Part shown: piece by piece, positions 5,526 through 6,926 of the stretch
How the letters are laid out: each line of letters opens with the position of its first letter
Position numbering within the stretch: position 1 is the stretch's first letter
Source: Asaia bogorensis
GTDB lineage: Bacteria > Pseudomonadota > Alphaproteobacteria > Acetobacterales > Acetobacteraceae
Direction of reading: 5' to 3'
DNA: 6,926 nt
Assembly (NCBI GenBank): GCA_945874515.1
Contig: CAMCHA010000134.1
Location: forward strand, 1-6,926
Translations under genes and position numbers: made by a program
Notes under the pieces: model-generated
Databases searched by the model: none
The model's input: the letters and a program-made list of their open reading frames with translations, nothing else
What the model was told of the DNA's origin: nothing

Positions 5526-6629
5526 ATGGCGGATGATTTGGCGGCAGCGGTGACAAAAGCGCTGGCGGCGGTGAAGGACCCGGCTTCGGGTCAGGATGTG
5601 GTAGTGGCTGGCATGGTGCAGGGCCTGGTGGTGCGCGATGGCATGGTCCATTTTGCCATACAGGTCGCGCGGGAAGCCGCCGCCAGCATGGAACCGGTGC
5701 GCGCTGCGGCCGAAGCCGCCGCCCGCGCCGTGCCGGGGGTGATTTCGGCCACCGCCGTGCTGACCGCGCATCGCGCCGAAGCCGCACCCGCCGCCCGCCC
5801 GGCTGGCCCACGCGGCCCGGCAAGCCCTGGCCCCATGCTGCTTTCCGATGTCAGGGCGATCATCGCTGTCGCCTCCGCCAAGGGGGGGGTCGGCAAATCC
5901 ACCACTGCGGTCAATCTGGCGGTCGCTTTGGCCGCTGATGGCCTAAAGGTTGGGCTTTTGGATGCGGATATTTACGGGCCTTCGCTGCCGCAAATGCTCG
6001 GCACACGGGAAAGACCACGGTCAGAGGGCCAGCGCATCATCCCGCTCAGCCGCTGGGGGCTGAAGGCCATGTCCATCGGCTTCCTGGTTGACGAAGAAAC
6101 GCCGATGATCTGGCGCGGCCCCATGGTGATGGGGGCGTTGGAGCAGATGATGGGGCAAGTGACCTGGGGCCCCTTGGATGTGATGATTGTGGATATGCCG
6201 CCCGGTACCGGTGATGCGCAGTTGACGATGTCTCAGCGCGTGCCTTTGGCCGGGGCGGTGATTGTCTCCACGCCGCAGGATGTGGCGCTGCTGGATGCCA
6301 GGCGCGGCGTGCGCATGTTTGAAAAGGTCAATGTCCCGGTGCTGGGGCTGATCGAGAATATGTCCTTCTTCTGCTGCCCCAATTGCAACCATCGGTCCGA
6401 TATCTTCAGCCATGGCGGCGCGCGGCGGGAAGCGGAGAGGCTTGGCGTGGAGTTTTTGGGCGAATTGCCGCTGAAGCTCGAAATCCGGGAATTGGCCGAT
6501 GCCGGCACGCCGATTGTGATGGCGCGGCCTGATTCGGATGAGGCGCAAACCTATCGCCGTATCGCGCGCCGCGTTTGGGAAAAGGCGGCTGCGAAAGCGG
6601 ATGCCGCGCCGAAGATTGTGATGGAATAG
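5526..6629 (+). CDS. mrp: Mrp/ApbC (Nbp35-type) Fe-S cluster carrier P-loop ATPase
   Basis: The protein has 367 residues, the usual length for Mrp. An N-terminal DUF59/MIP18-like domain (about 1-82) has DPASG (18-22) where many members have DPELG, followed by GLVVRDGMV (33-41). A Pro/Ala-rich linker (about 84-104) leads to the ATPase domain. The deviant Walker A is SAKGGVGKST (117-126), then LLDADIYGPS (144-153) and VDMPPGTGD (222-230). The paired cysteines CPNC (284-287), after ENMSFF, bridge a [4Fe-4S] cluster between two subunits. Mrp proteins accept and pass on Fe-S clusters in the cytoplasm, using ATP binding or hydrolysis. The ATG at 5526 gives the expected N-terminus; the nearest Shine-Dalgarno-like AGGGG (5510-5514) is 11 bases away, so initiation may be modest. 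The gene is divergent from hflK. I recall this pairing in other alphaproteobacteria, but did not check it. Confidence 0.96.
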   Translation: MADDLAAAVTKALAAVKDPASGQDVVVAGMVQGLVVRDGMVHFAIQVAREAAASMEPVRAAAEAAARAVPGVISATAVLTAHRAEAAPAARPAGPRGPASPGPMLLSDVRAIIAVASAKGGVGKSTTAVNLAVALAADGLKVGLLDADIYGPSLPQMLGTRERPRSEGQRIIPLSRWGLKAMSIGFLVDEETPMIWRGPMVMGALEQMMGQVTWGPLDVMIVDMPPGTGDAQLTMSQRVPLAGAVIVSTPQDVALLDARRGVRMFEKVNVPVLGLIENMSFFCCPNCNHRSDIFSHGGARREAERLGVEFLGELPLKLEIRELADAGTPIVMARPDSDEAQTYRRIARRVWEKAAAKADAAPKIVME

Positions 6630-6686
6630 GGTTCGGTTTTCCGCCTGTTTAGTGCGTGATCGGTCTTGCGCGGTCATGCTTGTCTC

Positions 6687-6713
6687 CCGCCACCTTCCGC
6701 GTCAGGGTGGCGG
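6687..6713 (+). promoter_or_regulatory. Stem-loop covering the ribosome binding site of the MBL-fold gene
   Basis: Arms CCGCCACCTT (6687-6696) and AGGGTGGCGG (6704-6713) form ten base pairs with one G-T pair and a seven-base loop. The only good Shine-Dalgarno of the downstream gene, AGGG (6704-6707), is inside the right arm. The stem ends one base before the ATG at 6715. No T tract follows on either strand, so an intrinsic terminator is unlikely. The layout suggests restrained translation initiation, but GC-rich DNA makes such hairpins fairly common. Confidence 0.5.
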
Positions 6714-6714
6714 C

Positions 6715-6926
6715 ATGATTCCAGATATCCCCGCGCCTGGTCAGGCCGCGACGCTTCGGCCTAGCTTGCGCTGGCTGCGCTTTCCCCTGCCCTTCCCGCC
6801 GAGCCATGTGAATGTCTGGCTAATGGAAGATGGGCCGGGTTGGCTTGCCATTGATTGTTCCATCGCATCCGATCCCACGCGCGATTTGTGGCGCGAAGCC
6901 CTGGCGGGCGATGCCTTCGGCGGGCG
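6715..6926 (+). CDS. MBL-fold (metallo-beta-lactamase superfamily) hydrolase, N-terminal part (runs off the right edge)
   Basis: Seventy codons are visible from an ATG at 6715 with no stop. The opening is typical of MBL-fold hydrolases: LRWLRFPLPFPPSHVNVWLMEDGPGWLAIDCSI at about 18-50, where the first two beta strands lead to an Asp (Asp47). Many relatives have DTG at that place and this one has DCS. The zinc-binding HxHxDH motif would be further downstream, outside the window, so catalytic competence cannot be judged. Substrates in this broad family include glutathione thioesters, lactones and phosphodiesters, and none can be chosen here. AGGG seven bases upstream supports the start. Another in-frame ATG at 6676 would add 13 residues but has no ribosome binding site. 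The gene is 85 bases downstream of mrp in the same direction, with no clear terminator between, so co-transcription is possible. Confidence 0.82.
   Translation, partial: MIPDIPAPGQAATLRPSLRWLRFPLPFPPSHVNVWLMEDGPGWLAIDCSIASDPTRDLWREALAGDAFGG

Noticed and set aside
5504..5536. Tiny 10-codon open frame (ATG at 5504, TGA at 5534-5536) overlapping the mrp start
   Set aside because: It has no convincing Shine-Dalgarno. An ATG this close to a gene start is expected by chance. It could be a leader peptide, but nothing in its sequence supports that.
6021..6677. Leftward open frame of 218 codons opposite mrp
   Set aside because: It is antisense to the conserved ATPase domain of mrp, rich in His and Arg, with no recognisable domain. 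It is a shadow frame.
6676..6714. Upstream in-frame ATG for the MBL-fold gene
   Set aside because: It has no ribosome binding site, and the extra 13 residues do not resemble an MBL N-terminus. The ATG at 6715 has AGGG at seven bases.
1..6926. Search for defence systems, mobile elements, tRNA genes and repeat arrays
   Set aside because: No transposase, integrase, toxin-antitoxin, repeat-spacer pattern, tRNA-like fold or rRNA segment was recognised. Almost all of the window is accounted for by eight ordinary genes.

Overview
The window looks like ordinary chromosome from a GC-rich alphaproteobacterium. Gene content and protein style suggest Rhodospirillales, perhaps Acetobacteraceae (an inference from memory of family sequences; no rRNA or other marker is present). 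It holds eight protein-coding genes, two of them cut by the window edges. There are no RNA genes, insertion sequences, phage genes or CRISPR arrays.

Left part (1-1415). A flavin-dependent monooxygenase is read leftward. Only its N-terminal NTF2-like/SnoaL-like domain is inside the window. A short-chain dehydrogenase/reductase (SDR) is read rightward from the same 152-base divergent gap. The SDR keeps the cofactor fold, but three of the four usual catalytic residues (Asn, Ser, Tyr) are replaced. A perfect 11-bp inverted repeat lies between the SDR and the convergent protease gene.

Middle part (1416-5348, all leftward). This is a membrane protein quality-control operon. In transcription order it contains hflK, hflC, a small DUF2065 membrane protein and a periplasmic Do/DegP-type serine protease. 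The first three genes are joined by 4-base stop/start overlaps (ATGA and GTGA). The protease follows after 104 bases, starts at TTG with a strong Shine-Dalgarno, and has a possible heat-shock-type promoter of its own. HflK and HflC form the SPFH complex that surrounds and modulates FtsH in the inner membrane. DegP handles misfolded proteins on the periplasmic side, so the operon covers both faces of the membrane.

Right part (5349-6926). A 177-base divergent region separates hflK from mrp (apbC), a P-loop ATPase that carries and delivers Fe-S clusters. After mrp, an MBL-fold hydrolase begins in the same direction and runs off the end. Its Shine-Dalgarno lies inside a strong hairpin that ends one base before the start codon.

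I did not find a clearly new multi-gene system. The most useful leads are the SDR with an abnormal active site inside a locally AT-richer codon patch, the start-proximal hairpin of the MBL gene, and the possible separate stress promoter of the protease.
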